This document shows positions 36,401 to 51,400 of a stretch of 64,000 nt of DNA, one piece after another; position 1 is the first letter of the stretch, and the number at the start of each line of letters is the position of its first letter. This DNA is from Conus ventricosus. Lineage: Eukaryota; Mollusca; Gastropoda; Neogastropoda; Conidae. Under the pieces are notes generated by a model. That model saw only the letters and a program-made list of their open reading frames with translations, was not told the origin of the DNA and searched no databases. A program made the position numbers and the translations under genes. The stretch is from the NCBI GenBank assembly GCA_018398815.1, contig CM031621.1, positions 713,715 through 777,714 of the forward strand, written 5' to 3'.

Positions 36401-39216
36401 TTCAGGTACACCTGCACAAACCACACCAAACTCCACATCAGACTTTCTGTTCAGGTACATCTGCACAAACCACATCTAACTCCACATCACATGTTCTGTT
36501 ATGGTACACCTGCACAAACCACACCACACTCCACATCACACTTTCTGTTCAGGTACACCTCCTGCACAAACCACACCAAACTCCACATCACACTTTCTGT
36601 TCAGGTATACCTCATGGTCCAACCACACCAAATGAAACTTTACATTATTCACACATCTAAAATTCTTGCAGAACTTTACAACTTCACATGCCTCATCTTT
36701 TTATACATCACTGAATAGTAAACACAACTAACTCTCCATAAACATGGCATAAATTTTCGGTTTATTTCTAAAACTGTGTTAAAGCGACAAAAGAAATGCC
36801 CACAAATGTCAGCATGAAGAACAGCTTTTTTATCTTAAAAACTGTATAGTTTTCTTTCACACAACTGCACTGCTAATGGACTTCATTTCACTCACACTTC
36901 TCTTTTTTTTTCCCCCAAACCTTACATCTTTTACTTACCTCCTCTTTTCACATCAAACTTCACATCTTTCATGTCATTTCATTGTCTGACAAATCAGAGA
37001 TAAAAAGGAACATGCATTTTACATTACATGCAGTTGCTGACTCTCATGTGACAACATTTGGACTTTCTTCTGCAATAAAGTCGTCAGTCCTATTCAAAAT
37101 TTGACCCCCAAACCCCATATTTTCAACAAAAATTTGAAATTCTACATTTTTCACTATTTATTTCAGGAATAGTTTCTAAAACAGGAAAATTGAGGAGGGT
37201 TAGCAGCTATGGAAAATTGAAAGCGAGTTTATCAGGAGGACAAGACATGGAGGGCCACAGAGTTTGGCACTGACTACAGCTATGGAAAATTGAAAGTGAG
37301 TTCATCAGGAGGACAAGACATGGAGGGCCACAGAGTTTGGCACTGACTACAGCTATGGAAAATTGAAAGTGAGTTCACCAGGAGGACAAGGCATGGAGGG
37401 CCACAGAGTTTGGCACTGACTACAGCTATGGAAAATTGAAAGTGAGTTCATCAGGAGGACAAGACATGGAGGGCCACAGAGTTTGGCACTGACTACAGCT
37501 ATGGAAAATTGAAAGTGAGTTCATCAGGAGGACAAGACATGGAGGGCCACAGAGTTTGGCACTGACTACAGCTATGGAAAATTGAAAGTGAGTTCATCAG
37601 GAGGACAAGGCATGGAGGGCCACAGAGTTTGGCACTGACTACAGCTATGGAAAACTGAAAGTGACTTCACCAGGAGGGCCACAGAGTTTGGCACTGACTA
37701 CATTTCATTCAGCCAGACTTGCCCTCCAATCATCAGTTCAATGATCCAGCCAGCAAGACCCTTCATCCTTTACACTGTCATGATGATTACACCAGCAAAA
37801 CCATCCCACCTCATTGAGCAGACTGAAGATGCTGAGTCTGCCGTCCAGCAGGTTGACACAGGGCCGGTTGTCGTTGTAGTCGAGGGGCACCCACTGCAGG
37901 CACTCCTCCGCGTACTCCATCTGCATCCACACTACACTATGCATTGCAGGCAGCACAAGGGCAAGACAAGAACAACAATGAACAAGAAGAAATGACAGGG
38001 AAATCTAACAGCTGCCACGTCATGTTCAAATGACAAAAGTAACTTGCAGGGACAACAAAGCTCACTGTGTTGTTTCCATTCTTTGTCAGATTTAATGTGC
38101 TATGACTGGTGACAGTGCATGCATGAATCTCACAGGAATGCAAGACAAAAGGTTGATTCAGGACATGGAATAAAGGAGAAAGTGACAAAACCACACCTGT
38201 TTACCCTACAACTGCCATCTGCGCACTTTTCAACTAAAATGAGTGCATTTTCTTTAAACTCTGCATACACATCTTCCAAAGCTTATGTAAAGGGGAGGGG
38301 GGGGGTGATCCTCCAAATGTTTGTATAAATGGGAGGGGGGATAGGTTTAAACTGTTTTCACCCAGTAAGCTTTCTCCTGGCACTACTGACACAGCAGAGG
38401 CCAGGTAGAGCCGTACCTGATCTTTGAGGAGCGAGAGTAGAACGACTTTCTCCCTGTTCAATCAACCTTCAAAGCTGATTCTTCAGCACACTCTGGCATC
38501 AATTCATGCTCTCTTACAAGTTTTCCTTTTTGTGTGTGTATATTTCATGGACTGTAGTCCCCCTACTGTTCCAATGTATCAGTATGTTGTCGATGACTTT
38601 GGCACAGCCAGACATGAGTTTACATGCAAGAATCAGCGAGAGCTGTGGTTCTTCAGTCAAAGCACACCAAGACAATATGATGGTTGCACATCTCAAGTAC
38701 AAGAACGTCTTCTCTAGACTTTTTTTTTTCTTTCCCATGTTCTCTTTTTTTCAGTTCGTCATATTTATCATATTTTTTACCAAACGTGTACAAAATAAGG
38801 CAAAATCGTATGGGTAAACAAATCTGCTAAACATGATGGACCTTTGGTCTGGTTACCTACTGTCATCAAAATTCACAAAGCAATTATTGAAGTGAGAGCA
38901 GCAATCCTGCCACAAACTACAGTCAGATTGTCTAAGTACCAGGCCCACACACAACAGGGCAGAAAAGATTACAGTGTGATAAAGGTTATGAAGCTAGTCA
39001 TGATCACGTTCAAAACAGGCATTGGTTATGCATGGTGGAAAATGAACCCTTGTGGAATGAAAGTCACAAAGAAAAGGTCCAGGTCAACACAGGGTGCCAT
39101 TCCATGTCTGTCTGGTGTCCCGTTATAGACGCCTTACTTTGAAGCGTCCTTCATTTCTATGCCAGTCTTGTCATTGTGGATTAAGAAGCTGTCATACACG
39201 AGTCTTTTGGTTCATA

Positions 39217-39275
<59 letters not shown>

Positions 39276-39373
39276 CACACTCACACACGCACACACACAC
39301 ATGCACACACACTCTCTCTCACACACACCACACATACACACACGCATACTCACACACACACACACGCACGCAT

Positions 39374-39435
<62 letters not shown>

Positions 39436-42400
39436 AGACCATTTCACACTCACTGACCTGTAGATTTTTCAGAAAGTGAGTGACGTAGTGCTGCTGCAGA
39501 CGTTCATTAGCATAATTAATGCACAGCTGTTCCAGACTGTTGGAGGGGAAGATCTCAAAGCCGTAGATGTCCAGCAGACCTGGCACACAGCGTCATCACC
39601 TTACAGCCATCTGACACTGCCAGTGAAACAGTCATCAACAGACAACCTAATATGCAAGCTATCATGAGTTACTGGGCTTTCTGTTCCTCTTCAAAGAATG
39701 TTCAACCCCTGGATGACAAGTTCTGTGTGTTCACCAGCTAACAGCTATAACTTTGAAATCAGCATCCTCCTCCTAGTTCTGACTCTGAGTACAACGGTTA
39801 TGAGGAATCATAAGTTGAAGCGCCTATATGACTACACTTACTGCATGATCATGTATGCCTTTAAAAGCTGACAGAACTCCCTTTAGTCTACTCTGAATGT
39901 TTCTGGCATCACCCTCTGATATGTGTTTAAGTGTGTTGTTTTCCCCGTTATAGATGATTTTTGTACTTTACTGATAAAAGTCACACTAATCATTTCCTTT
40001 TCCACAATACATTTTGTTTGATTCTCATTGCAACCATAGTAAATATGTCACCATGGAATGCATACTACAGAAAATATGTCACCATGGAACACATGCTACA
40101 GAAATATGTCACCATGGAATGCATACTACAGGAAATATGTCACCATGGAACGCATACTACAGGAAATATGTCACCATGGAACACATACTACAGGAAATGT
40201 CACCATGGAACGCATACTACAGGAAATATGTCACCATGGAACACATACTACAGGAAATGTCACCATGGAACGCATACTACAGGAAATATGTCACCATGGA
40301 ACACATACTACAGGAAATATGTCACCATGGAACGCATACTACAGGAAATATGTCACCATGGAATGCATACTACAGGAAATATGTCACCATGGAACACATG
40401 CTACAGAAATATGTCACCATGGAATGCATACTACAGGAAATATGTCACCATGGAACACATGCTACAGAAATATGTCACCATGGAACGCATACTACAGGAA
40501 ATATGTCACCATGGAATGCATACTACAGGAAATATGTCACCATGGAACGCATACTACAGGAAATATGTCACCATGGAACGCATACTACAGGAAATATGTC
40601 ACCATGGAACGCATACTACAGGAAATATGTCACCATGGAATGCATACTTCCAACATCTAACTCTTCCCAAAGTCCATAATGACAACAACAAAAAACATGA
40701 AAGTTTTAAGGCTGGTTAAACTAGCAATCATTTGCTGTATCAGCAATGTAAGAGAGTAATGATTACTTTGGTACAGACAGGGGCAGTCAGAATGAGGTCA
40801 AGGTGACACCATTACCTGGTACAGGAGCTGGGCATGAAGGGCCACAACATTCACACCTTTTTGTTGACAATGGTCTAGGAGCACTACTGCTGTTTCCTTA
40901 CCTGTTGTGCACTGTTAAACATTTCTAACTGATCCTAGCAGACTTGATCCAACATTGTTTTGTTGAAAATATGGCCTGTGTTGTGTTCCTTGAGTGCTAT
41001 CCTATGGCCTGTGTTGTGTTCCTTGAGTGCTATCCTATGGCCATATGTCATGTTCCTTGAGTGCTATCCTATGGCCATGTCAAGTTCCTTGAGTGCTATC
41101 CTATGGCCATATGTCATGTTCCTTGAGTGCTATCCTTTGGCCATATGTCATGTTCCTTGAGTGCTATCCTATGGCCATATGTCATGTTCCTTGAGTGCTA
41201 TCCTATGGCCCTATGTCATGTTCCTTGAGTGCTATCCTATGGCCTGTGTTGTGTTCCTGAGTGCTATCCTATGGCTAGTCATGTTCCTTGAGTGTTATCC
41301 TTTGGCCATGTCATGTTCCTTGAGTGCTATCCTTTGGCCATATGTCATGTTCCTTGAGTGCTATCCTATGGCCATATGCCATGTTCCTTGAGTGCTATCC
41401 TATGGCCATGTCATGTTCCTTGGGTGCTATCCTATGGCCATATGTCATGGTCCTTGAGTGCTATCCTATGGCCATGTCATGTTCCTTGGGTGTTATCCTA
41501 TGGCCATATGTCATGTTCCTTGAGTGCTATCCTATGGCCATATGTCATGTTCCTTGAGTGCTATCCTTTGGCCATATGTCATGTTCCTTGAGTGCTATCC
41601 TATGGCCATGTCATGTTCCTTGAGTGCTATCCTTTGGCCATATGTCATGTCCCTTGAGCGCTATTCAGGTCTATTTCACCTTGTTATGTCACTATGCTTA
41701 CTCACCAATGACACTGTCAAAGACTTCTGCCTTGATTCGACTGTTGATGAATCCTACCAGCCACTCAAACAGCCTGAAAAACATCAAAAAGGCTCAAAGA
41801 ATAAAGACACGCATGAAAATGCCCACATCAACCTTTTCTATTTACAAAAAAAAACTTCTGCCAATAATGTTCTCTAACCACTGAAAACATTTCCAACATT
41901 TAGCTTTCAAACTTTTCCTTATCACTGAAGACTGCAAACAAGTGTGTGTTTTTTAAAATAAAGACAATGTTTTGTCTCCATTAAATTACTGACAATGTTT
42001 CTCTTTTCCTCAGGAAACACATCGTGTCTTGACATCATGGAAGTAAGCATTCCAGAACATCCCACTGTTCATCACCTGTCAGCTCTGCCATTTCAACTCC
42101 ACTTTTCACGACGTGCTATGTCTGCCTTCCCAATCCAACCTAATGAGAACAGCTGCTTCAGTAAATGATAAGCCTGCTCTAAAAAACGCTGGCTACAAGC
42201 CAGTCTGGTCACAGCAGCCCTTGCAATGTCTGCACCCACAATGGGCATTTCTGATGACTTTTGCCGTGAAGTTGAATTCATCGATGGTTAGGAGACATGT
42301 TCATTGTGTTCATCTGAACTGGCTGAAAAGGAAAGGGGTTTATTGGTGGTCAGCCTGCAATGGGGGCGTGGTGCAAGATTTCCTTCCCTAGATGGCCGCG

Positions 42401-43071
42401 TGGACAGATCGGTTTTTATCTCAGCACTGACAACATAATCGTGGACTTGCTTGTTTTGGGTTGTCTGGGAGCCGTTCTCACAGCAGAGGGGTTGAACAGC
42501 AATTCAGCTTTTCCTCTAGCATGTTGGAATGTCAAAGGGTAATAATTCTCTAACAGTCATGTTAGAGAATTATGTTAATCAAAGTGATGTCAAGACACGA
42601 TGTGTTTCCTGAGGAAAATCAACATGTTAATCAAAGTAGAGCGTGCACATGGGTTTCAGCATTTAATTGAACAAATAACTGACCCTGTTAGATTCGTGAA
42701 TGGTGTTCCATATGAGAGATGTCATAAAAAATTACCATGCTTGATGTCATCTGATCCATCACAAGAATGTCACAGTTCCTGCCTGATAAGCCAATTCATT
42801 ATCAGTAATGATACATTTAAAGAAAATATAACAAAAGTCTCCTATCAGACCGAAATGCATGATTTCACAGACTCCTGTGGCACTACCTGGAATACAGCAA
42901 CGTAGCTAGGATGTCTCGGCGACTGCAAGCTTCAGCGATGGTGATGGGTTTGACAAAGAGGCTCCGTCGCTGGCGACCCCCGGCCTGCAGGACACGGTGA
43001 AGCAACGTCTGCCTGAGGTGGTCTGGGTTCAAACCCAGCAGCTGAGCACTTTTCTCCAGGGCCTGATCTGA

Positions 43072-43103
<32 letters not shown>

Positions 43104-45110
43104 CACACACACACACACGCACACACACACACACACACACACCACTGAAAAGTTCAGGCCTGAAATGAGGCACAGATGTCTTTGCTGCAGTTGATTTCAC
43201 ACAGCATATTTCCTAAATATTAAGAAAATAATTTGAAATTTCTGTGTTAATTGCATCTTCTATACAGGATCTTGAGAAACCTTGATGAATTCCACTGAAT
43301 TCAGAACAATGTCAATCATCATATCAGTTCATGGAATTCAGAACAATGTCAATCATCATATTATCAGTTCATGGAATTCAGAACAATGTCAATCATCATA
43401 TTATCAGTTCATGAAGTTTGAACATGTGACTCCTCTTTTTACTCTCTTCACTGGCTGTCTGTCTCAAGCACAATGAAATGCAAACTTTTAAACTATGATA
43501 TTTTCTGGTAAAAGATAACTGCTTTATGGACTTATCCTCACTACCTCTGTGAACTTGTGATGGAGTATATTGCTTTCCCATAGATCTGTTTAACTTGTGA
43601 TGGAGTATATCGCTTTCCCATCTGTTGAACTTGTGATGGAGTATATCGCTTTCCCATCTGTTGAACTTGTGATGGAGTATATCGCTTTCCCATCTGCTGA
43701 ACTTGTGATGGAGTATATCGCTTTCCCATCTGTTGAACTTGTGATGGAGTATATCACTTTCCCATCTGTTGAACTTGTGATGGAGTATATCGCTTTCCCA
43801 TCTGTTTAACTTGTGATGGAGTATATCGCTTTCCCATCTGTTGAACTTGTGATGGAGTATATCGCTTTCCCATCTGTTTAACTTGTGATGGAGTATATCG
43901 CTTTCCCATCTGTTTAACTTGTGATGGAGTATATCGCTTTCCCATCTGTTGAACTTGTGATGGAGTATATCGCTTTCCCATCTGTTGAACTTGTGATGGA
44001 GTATATCGCTTTCCCATCTGTTGAACTTGTGATGGAGTATATCGCTTTCCCATCTGTTTAACTTGTGATGGAGTATATCGCTTTCCCATCTGTTGAACTT
44101 GTGATGGAGTATATCGCTTTCCCATCTGTTGAACTTGTGATGGAGTATATCACTTTCCCATCTGTTGAACTTGTGATGGAGTATATCGCTTTCCCATCTG
44201 TTTAACTTGTGATGGAGTATATCGCTTTCCCATCTGTTGAACTTGTGATGGAGTATATCGCTTTCCCATCTGTTGAACTTGTGATGGAGTATATCGCTTT
44301 CCCATCTGTTTAACTTGTGATGGAGAATATCACTTTCCCATCTGTTGAACTTGTGATGGAGTATATCGCTTTCCCATCTGTTTAACTTGTGATGGAGAAT
44401 ATCACTTTCTCATCTGTTTAACGTGTGATGGAGTATATCGCTTTCCCATCTGTTGAACTTGTGATGGAGTATATCACTTTCCCATCTGTTTAACTTGTGA
44501 TGGAGTATATCGCTTTCCCATCTGTTAAACTTGTGATGGAGAATATCACTTTCCATCTGTTGAACTTGTGATGGAGTATATCACTTTCCCATCTGTTTAA
44601 CTTGTGATGGAGAATATCACTTTCCTATCTGTTTAACGTGTGATGGAGAATATCACTTTCCCATCTGTTGAACTTGTGATGGAGAATATCACTTTCCCAT
44701 CTGTTGAACTTGTGATGGAGAATATCGCTTTCCCATCTGTTTAACGTGTGATGGAGAATATCACTTTCCCATCTGTTGAACTTGTGATGGAGAATATCAC
44801 TTTCCCAGCTGTTTAACTTGTGATGGAGTATATCGCTTTCCCATCTGTTTAAGATCCTGCCACCAATTTTTATTGGAAACAAAAACACATGAATTTGGAA
44901 ACTTTTCCTATTGAGAAGCTTGAATATGGAGCCAATTCCTTATATCTCTATGATATAGCCAATCAAGTCATCTTTTTATTTTATACAGTAACTGTCTACG
45001 TGATTATACAGTCAGGGTCTTGTATGCCAATGTGGAGCAAACGCATCTGTGTATTTTTTCCTATGAATCTTCTCTGTGTGTATATGTGTGCGACTGTGTG
45101 TGTGTGTGCG

Positions 45111-45166
<56 letters not shown>

Positions 45167-45443
45167 TGTGTGTGTGCGTGTGTGTGTGTGCATGCATGTG
45201 TGTGGGAATGTCAGTTTATGTGTATTAGGAAGTGAAGGTAGGTGGGAGAGAGGGGGAAGTGGGATTACAGGCGAACTGATCGGGAGGCAAGGCCGGCAGC
45301 AGAGATGGTGAAAGGGGGGGGGGGGGGGGGGGGGGGGGGTTGAGGGGGGGAGGGTTGAGGGGTGGAGGTAGGTGGGAGAGAGGGGGAAGTGGGATTACAG
45401 GCGAACTGATCGGGAGGCAAGGCCGGCAGCAGAGATGGTGAAA

Positions 45444-45474
<31 letters not shown>

Positions 45475-48400
45475 GAGGGGGGGAGGGTTGAGGGGTGGAG
45501 GTAGGTGGGAGAGAGAGGGGGAAGTGGGATTACAGGCGAACTGATCGGGAGCAGGGTTCCCAGGTGGTGGGCATGAAGCCAAAAAAGGACCTTTAAAGGA
45601 CTTTATAAGGACCTCAAATCAGTTTAAAAGGACCTTTGCCAACATGACTTTACAGTACACCCAAACCTTTTGACATGCAGAACAGCAGACACTTACCTCT
45701 CATAAACAGAGGAACAGCTAATCCCATTTGAATGTTAATTCAGTCTTTGCAATTCACGTCACTGTAGGTTTCTTTGGCTGAAGTTATTGTCACAAAGTTT
45801 TATTTCACAAATATGTAGATTACTGAGTTTTCACTAGTTCAGAGGAAGCCTTGACATTCTTTTGTAGCAGCTCAGAAAATCGGGGTTCAAGCCCAAATGT
45901 TGTCAGGTATCGGCATCTTGTTTCCCCACATTGAAATCTGGCAGCAATGTCACTGTCTGAGAACATAGATCTGAACAATTCTCTGCTCTGCTCTGATGAT
46001 CTGTAACTGTAGTGGCAGTCCACAACTTTCATTGCCCACAACACTTCAGCCTTCAATCGACCGCTGTCAAGATCAAAACTAGATCTAGGCCTAGTACTAG
46101 TAGTAGATTTCTGTGGTTGGACTTGTACTGACGCACTTTCATTGCTGGCAGTGGCATGACTAGTACTGCTAGTTGAACTGGAAGCGACTGTGCTTGACAC
46201 ACTGCTGTTTGTTGAAAAGAAATCAGTCATGTTACATCTGGTGTCTGCCTTGAATTTTCGTTCATTTTTCACATGTCTGTCGGTCTTGGCATGCTGCTTA
46301 AGGACTCTCTCCCATTGATGCAAGTTTCAACAAAACCCCCACAAAAAAGGCACCGAGCAGAATGCTTGTCCACAGCATCGCTTCTCACCCACTCGCAATA
46401 AACTTTATCAGATAACCATCTATCCTGAAAGGAACATTTCCCTGGCATTTTGAACGTTTAGCTTGCAAACAAAACTTTTTAAAAACTTTCCAAACTAGGC
46501 CTCAGTCAGAATTAGCTAGCGCAGGGAAAAAGGAGGAAGGAGGAGAAGTGACGGGAGAAGGCATCTATCTTGTACATGCTGCTCAAGAACGCAGCATATA
46601 GCTGTTCTCCAAGGCAGTTTGTTATGTTCGCATGTTCGCAAACCGTGATGTTATGTACCTACATTTATTTGGGTAATATGTTTTCATCTTTATTGCCTCA
46701 CTCTTTTAATTAATTTCTATACAGGGAACCTTTTAACATAGATCGTTTGACCGAAAATATTGAGTCAGCTATATGCCGCAAACATTAGCACCGCGTCTGC
46801 TCTTTGGAACCCATAGCCACTGCGCGCGGCTTCACGTCGTCTGCCACTGAGCAGAAAGCGCACTAGGCCTAATGTTATAGGCCTAGTAGTACTATCCTTG
46901 TACAGTACTGAGTTTCAGACGATATCGCGTCGGCATCTTTCAACTCTTTGCAACTTGCAAAAGTACAGTTTTGGTTGTCGAAGGTGTTTCAGTTTCGTTC
47001 TCAAGTCTCTTTCTCTTGATAAAACAGGACTTAACAGTACCTTTCAAAACTTAAAAGGACCTCTGATGAGTTAAAAGGACCAACTTGCTGAATCAAAGCA
47101 CTTAAAAGGCCTTTTAACCAAAATCCAATTCATAAGGACTTAAAAGGACTTGAAAGGACCCTACGAACCCTGGGGAGGCAAGGCCGGCAGCAGAGATGGT
47201 GAAGGGGGGGGGGGGGGGGGGTTGAGGGGGTGAGGGTTGAGGGGTGGAGGTAGGTGGGAGAGAGGGGGAAGTGGGATTACAGGCGAACTGATCGGGAGGC
47301 AAGGCCGGCAGCAGAGATGGTGAAGGGGGGGGGGGGGGGTTGAGGGGGGGAGGGTTGAGGGGTGGAGGTAGGTGGGAGAGAGTGGGAAGTGGGATTACAG
47401 GCGAACTGATCGGGAGGCAAGGCCGGCAGCAGAGATGCTGAAGGGGGGGGGGGGTTGAGGGGGGGAGGGTTGAGGGGTGGAGGTAGGTGGGAGAGAGGGG
47501 GAAGTGGGATTACAGGCGAACTGATTGGGAGGCAAGGCCGGCAGCAGAGATGGTGAAGGGGGGGGGGGGGGGGGGGTTGAGGGGGGGAGGGTTGAGGGGT
47601 GGAGGTAGGTGGGAGAGAGGGGGAAGTGGGATTACAGGCGAACTGATCGGGAGGCAAGGCCGGCAGCAGAGATGGTGAAGGGGGGGGGGGGGGGGGGTTT
47701 GAGGGGGGGAGGGTTGAGGGGTGGAGGGGAGGGTGGAAGTCAGGATGTATGGACATGCAAGTCAGTCTGTCTTCTAAGTGCAGATGTGTAAATGTGTATT
47801 CATTATGTCTTCTATGTGCAGATGTGTAAATGTGTATTCATTATGTCTTCTAAGTGCAGATGTGTAAATGTGTATTCATTTCACAATGAGAAATATCACA
47901 TTATCAACATCATGTTTCAACACCTGAATCAAGTGTTCTTTGAACAGAAGAAAAAAAATCACAAGTAAACAAACAAGTGCAACTTCAAAAGGTGAAATAA
48001 ACCTCCAAAATCAACAGTAGAAATACAAACACAGTAATGGTCCAATAAAAGCAGACGCTGACAAAAAGTACTGTGCAGCCCATTTACTATGAACATTCTG
48101 TGGAGTCAACACTCTGTGTCTCCTTTCCATTCTGTTATGTTGAAATAAAATGTTTGAACTGCATCAAAATTTTGCCCTGAGCCCTGAATCTGTTTACAAA
48201 AAAAAAATGACATGCATTCGTCTATCATGTGTCACAAGAACACATTCCTCTGTGTGACCAAAGACCGCTTTATGCAGAGCATTACTAACTCTAGGAATAG
48301 GAATCCCCTAAATGTGAGGGGCCTATGGTCAAATGGGTAGGCCGTAGAACACATTCCTCTGTGTGACCAAAGACCGCTTTATGCAGAGCATTACTCACTC

Positions 48401-51400
48401 CTGGAATAGGAATCCCCTAAATGTGAGGGGCCTATGGTCAAATGGGTAGGCATTACTCACTCCTGGAATAGGAATCCCCTAAATGTGAGGGGCCTATGGT
48501 CGAATGGGTAGGCCGTTTGCCAGTGGGGCCGACAGTTGTCAGTTCAAACCACGCATGGGGCTGCATTTCTACGGCTGTCCACCAAGCAGTCAAAGCATGC
48601 CTGACTCAGGTCAGGGACATGATTATAGCAGCAGAAGGAGGGAGATGGCCTCTGCCTTTCTTAACACCTAGTTCCACACATGATAAACCTCCACTAGCTC
48701 ACCACCCCTACAGCCACCAAGCTTTGTGACTTTAACCTTTGGATCTTTAGGTGGAAACATGGGTTTTATAGATTTCGACATGTGAGCTATATGGCTAGGG
48801 TTTGTTATTTGCAAAGTCAGAAGATAAATAAGCTTTACGTGCACACTCTCTTTGCAGCCCAAACAGTTTAAAGCCTACATGAACAACAATTGTCTCTTTG
48901 ATGCAAAGAAGGAAGTTCAAATCAAGCAAACCTTTCTGTACAATTAAGAGTGATCAAAAATTTTGAAAAAAGAATAAAGCAAAAAGTAAAAGTACTTTCT
49001 CATGTAGTAATTTTTTAAAAAATGAAATCAATTAACAAATGTCATTTACTTTTAAATGCTTTGTATCCCAGTAGTCTTTATCTTTCCAGGGCCAACTGTA
49101 TCATGCAGAAGCACACATGGCAATGAGTGAACCTGATTCCCTCATCTCCAAGAGAACAACAGTCCCAGTGCATGCAAGGGTCGGAGCAGTGAACCCAATT
49201 CCCTCATCTCCAATAGAACAACAGTCCCAGTTCATGCAAGGGTCGGAGCAGTGAACCCAATTCCCTCATCTCCAAGAGAACAACAGTCCCAGTTCATGCA
49301 AGGGTCGGAGCAGTGAACCCAATTCCCTCATCTCCAAGAGAACAACAGTCCCAGTGCATGCAAGGGTGGGAGCAGTCAGAGCAATACCTGACACCTCAAT
49401 GAGAGAATCGTCAGAGTCCTGGCCATCACTCTGACACGACCAGCCTGTCAATCAACGGACACACACACACACACACAGTACCCTTACATAGATCATGCGT
49501 GATATGTAAACTGCTCATCACACCACATTCAGACAGCCAAAAAGCATGGAAATTAGCCCTGCCCTTCATGTTTCTTATCATTTCATGTTTCAGAGAAAAG
49601 AAAGGGATTCTCTTCGGACATCTATAAAGCTGTAGGATATACAGCTATATATGCAATACATTCATCATTCTACTGCTATTATGGCTCATCAAATCTGCTG
49701 GAGTTACAACTATTGATTGGACCTGTGTTCCAGTGCTAGAGCATGGCTTGGACCTATACCTACGATAACTACACAACAGAATGATGCCTAGCAGGTAACT
49801 CATCTGCCGATGAACTCATACAGTACCTGCATCTGTAGCTCAAATTCTGCACAGAAGAGCTTTCGCTCCCTCTCTCAACACGGTCTTAATGAAGCAGTGA
49901 TCTGGGTACAAGTCTTTCCAATAAGATGGTAAATTGAGGAAAAAGTAACCAACTCATGCCTCTCTGCAAGCATTAAAGCATTGCTCTGTTCAAAACGTGA
50001 GGGTGCAACATTACATTATCAATTAACCTTGAGCAGTGCACCCAACCTACAACATGGCTCAAGTTGATCATTACACCAGCTGTGTAAGAGAGCCAGAGAT
50101 GACAGTGATGATGTTGTTGAGGATATCCTCACACATGGCATAAAAGAAGGGTTTGACAGTACAGACTCAAATCATGGTGGCAGCAAGGAAGTGGTGCAGG
50201 CTGCTGGTGAGAGATGACGTGAACAGTTCTGATAGTAGACTGCATTCAACTGTCAATCCAGTCAAACAAACACACCGTTATTACATTGATAGGTTTATTC
50301 TATGTCACTGTGCCAAAACAAAACAATATTGAAACACAAAAACAAAAAAACAGGTGTCCTAAGGCAATTTCTGTAGCGTGACCATAGTGTTAGCAGTGAC
50401 CATAGTGTTAGCAGTGACCATAGTGTTAGCAGTGACCATGGTGTTAGCAGTGACCATGGTGTTAGCAGTGACTATAGTGTTAGTTAGCAGTGACCATAGT
50501 GTTAGCAGTGACCATAGTGTTAGCAGTGCACACTGAACAACTGGGGGACCTGTATCAATCTATTAAAACCTCTCCCCCGCTAAAAAAATACAAATTACCA
50601 CTGACCTCTGAAACACGATCTGGCATGCTGGTACTTCTAGCACTTGTGAATATTCTCTCTCTCTCTTTTTTTTCACAAACACACAGACACACAAAGCTTG
50701 AAGAAAGATTAGGCAATCAGGTAGCTGCTGACACTTTGATCTTACAAAGAAAGAAAGCTGTGAAACAGGAATTGGCATAGTGGTGGTGTCAATGTGCGAT
50801 ATAACAAGAAATAAGGGGGGGAAAAAACACCATCACTCACTGAAACTTCCCTCCAGATTACTGCTGTCCTCAGAGGCTGGCACAAAACCCAGGTTTCCCA
50901 GGTAGAGAATGGCCAGCAACACCTGCACACCCACAGGGTAATGTTCCTCAGTTAGCCTTCCCCAACTGAACTCTGGAATCCACCTGTGTACTTCCCATCC
51001 TCACAAGCCAGGTGACCATGTACAGGGTGAGGGCATTGCTAATATGACTGGTCTTGATTTCTTCACCTTGCTACTAGACGCCACCTTCGGAGGATTAACC
51101 CTCATTTTCAGGAGTAAGAAGAATTTACACCTGGAGCTGAGCATAACCCCTATATAACACTCCGCAGCATGTCAGCTCAATGTAGGATTCATCTCATGTT
51201 TGTTAGTTGTCTTTTGTTGGCTCATTCTGCTGTTCCGTTTCCATGCCATCTTACTGGTAGTAATCACATGTTGCTCAAAGCCACACCCTAGGTCATCCTG
51301 CTGAGGTTCAGCACCAGCAGTCTTCAGGGAGCTATCAATATCCCACAGTCATGGGTAACCCAGCAAAATAGCCACGTTACAAAATTACTCCCAGTCTAAT

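Noticed and set aside
42600..42905. Plus-strand 101-codon frame ([18 protein letters not shown])
   Set aside because: No recognised domain; it overlaps the end of the TIR element and the antisense of a myosin exon border.
45265..45582. Proline-rich minus-strand frames
   Set aside because: They are translations of the poly-G tracts of the minisatellite.
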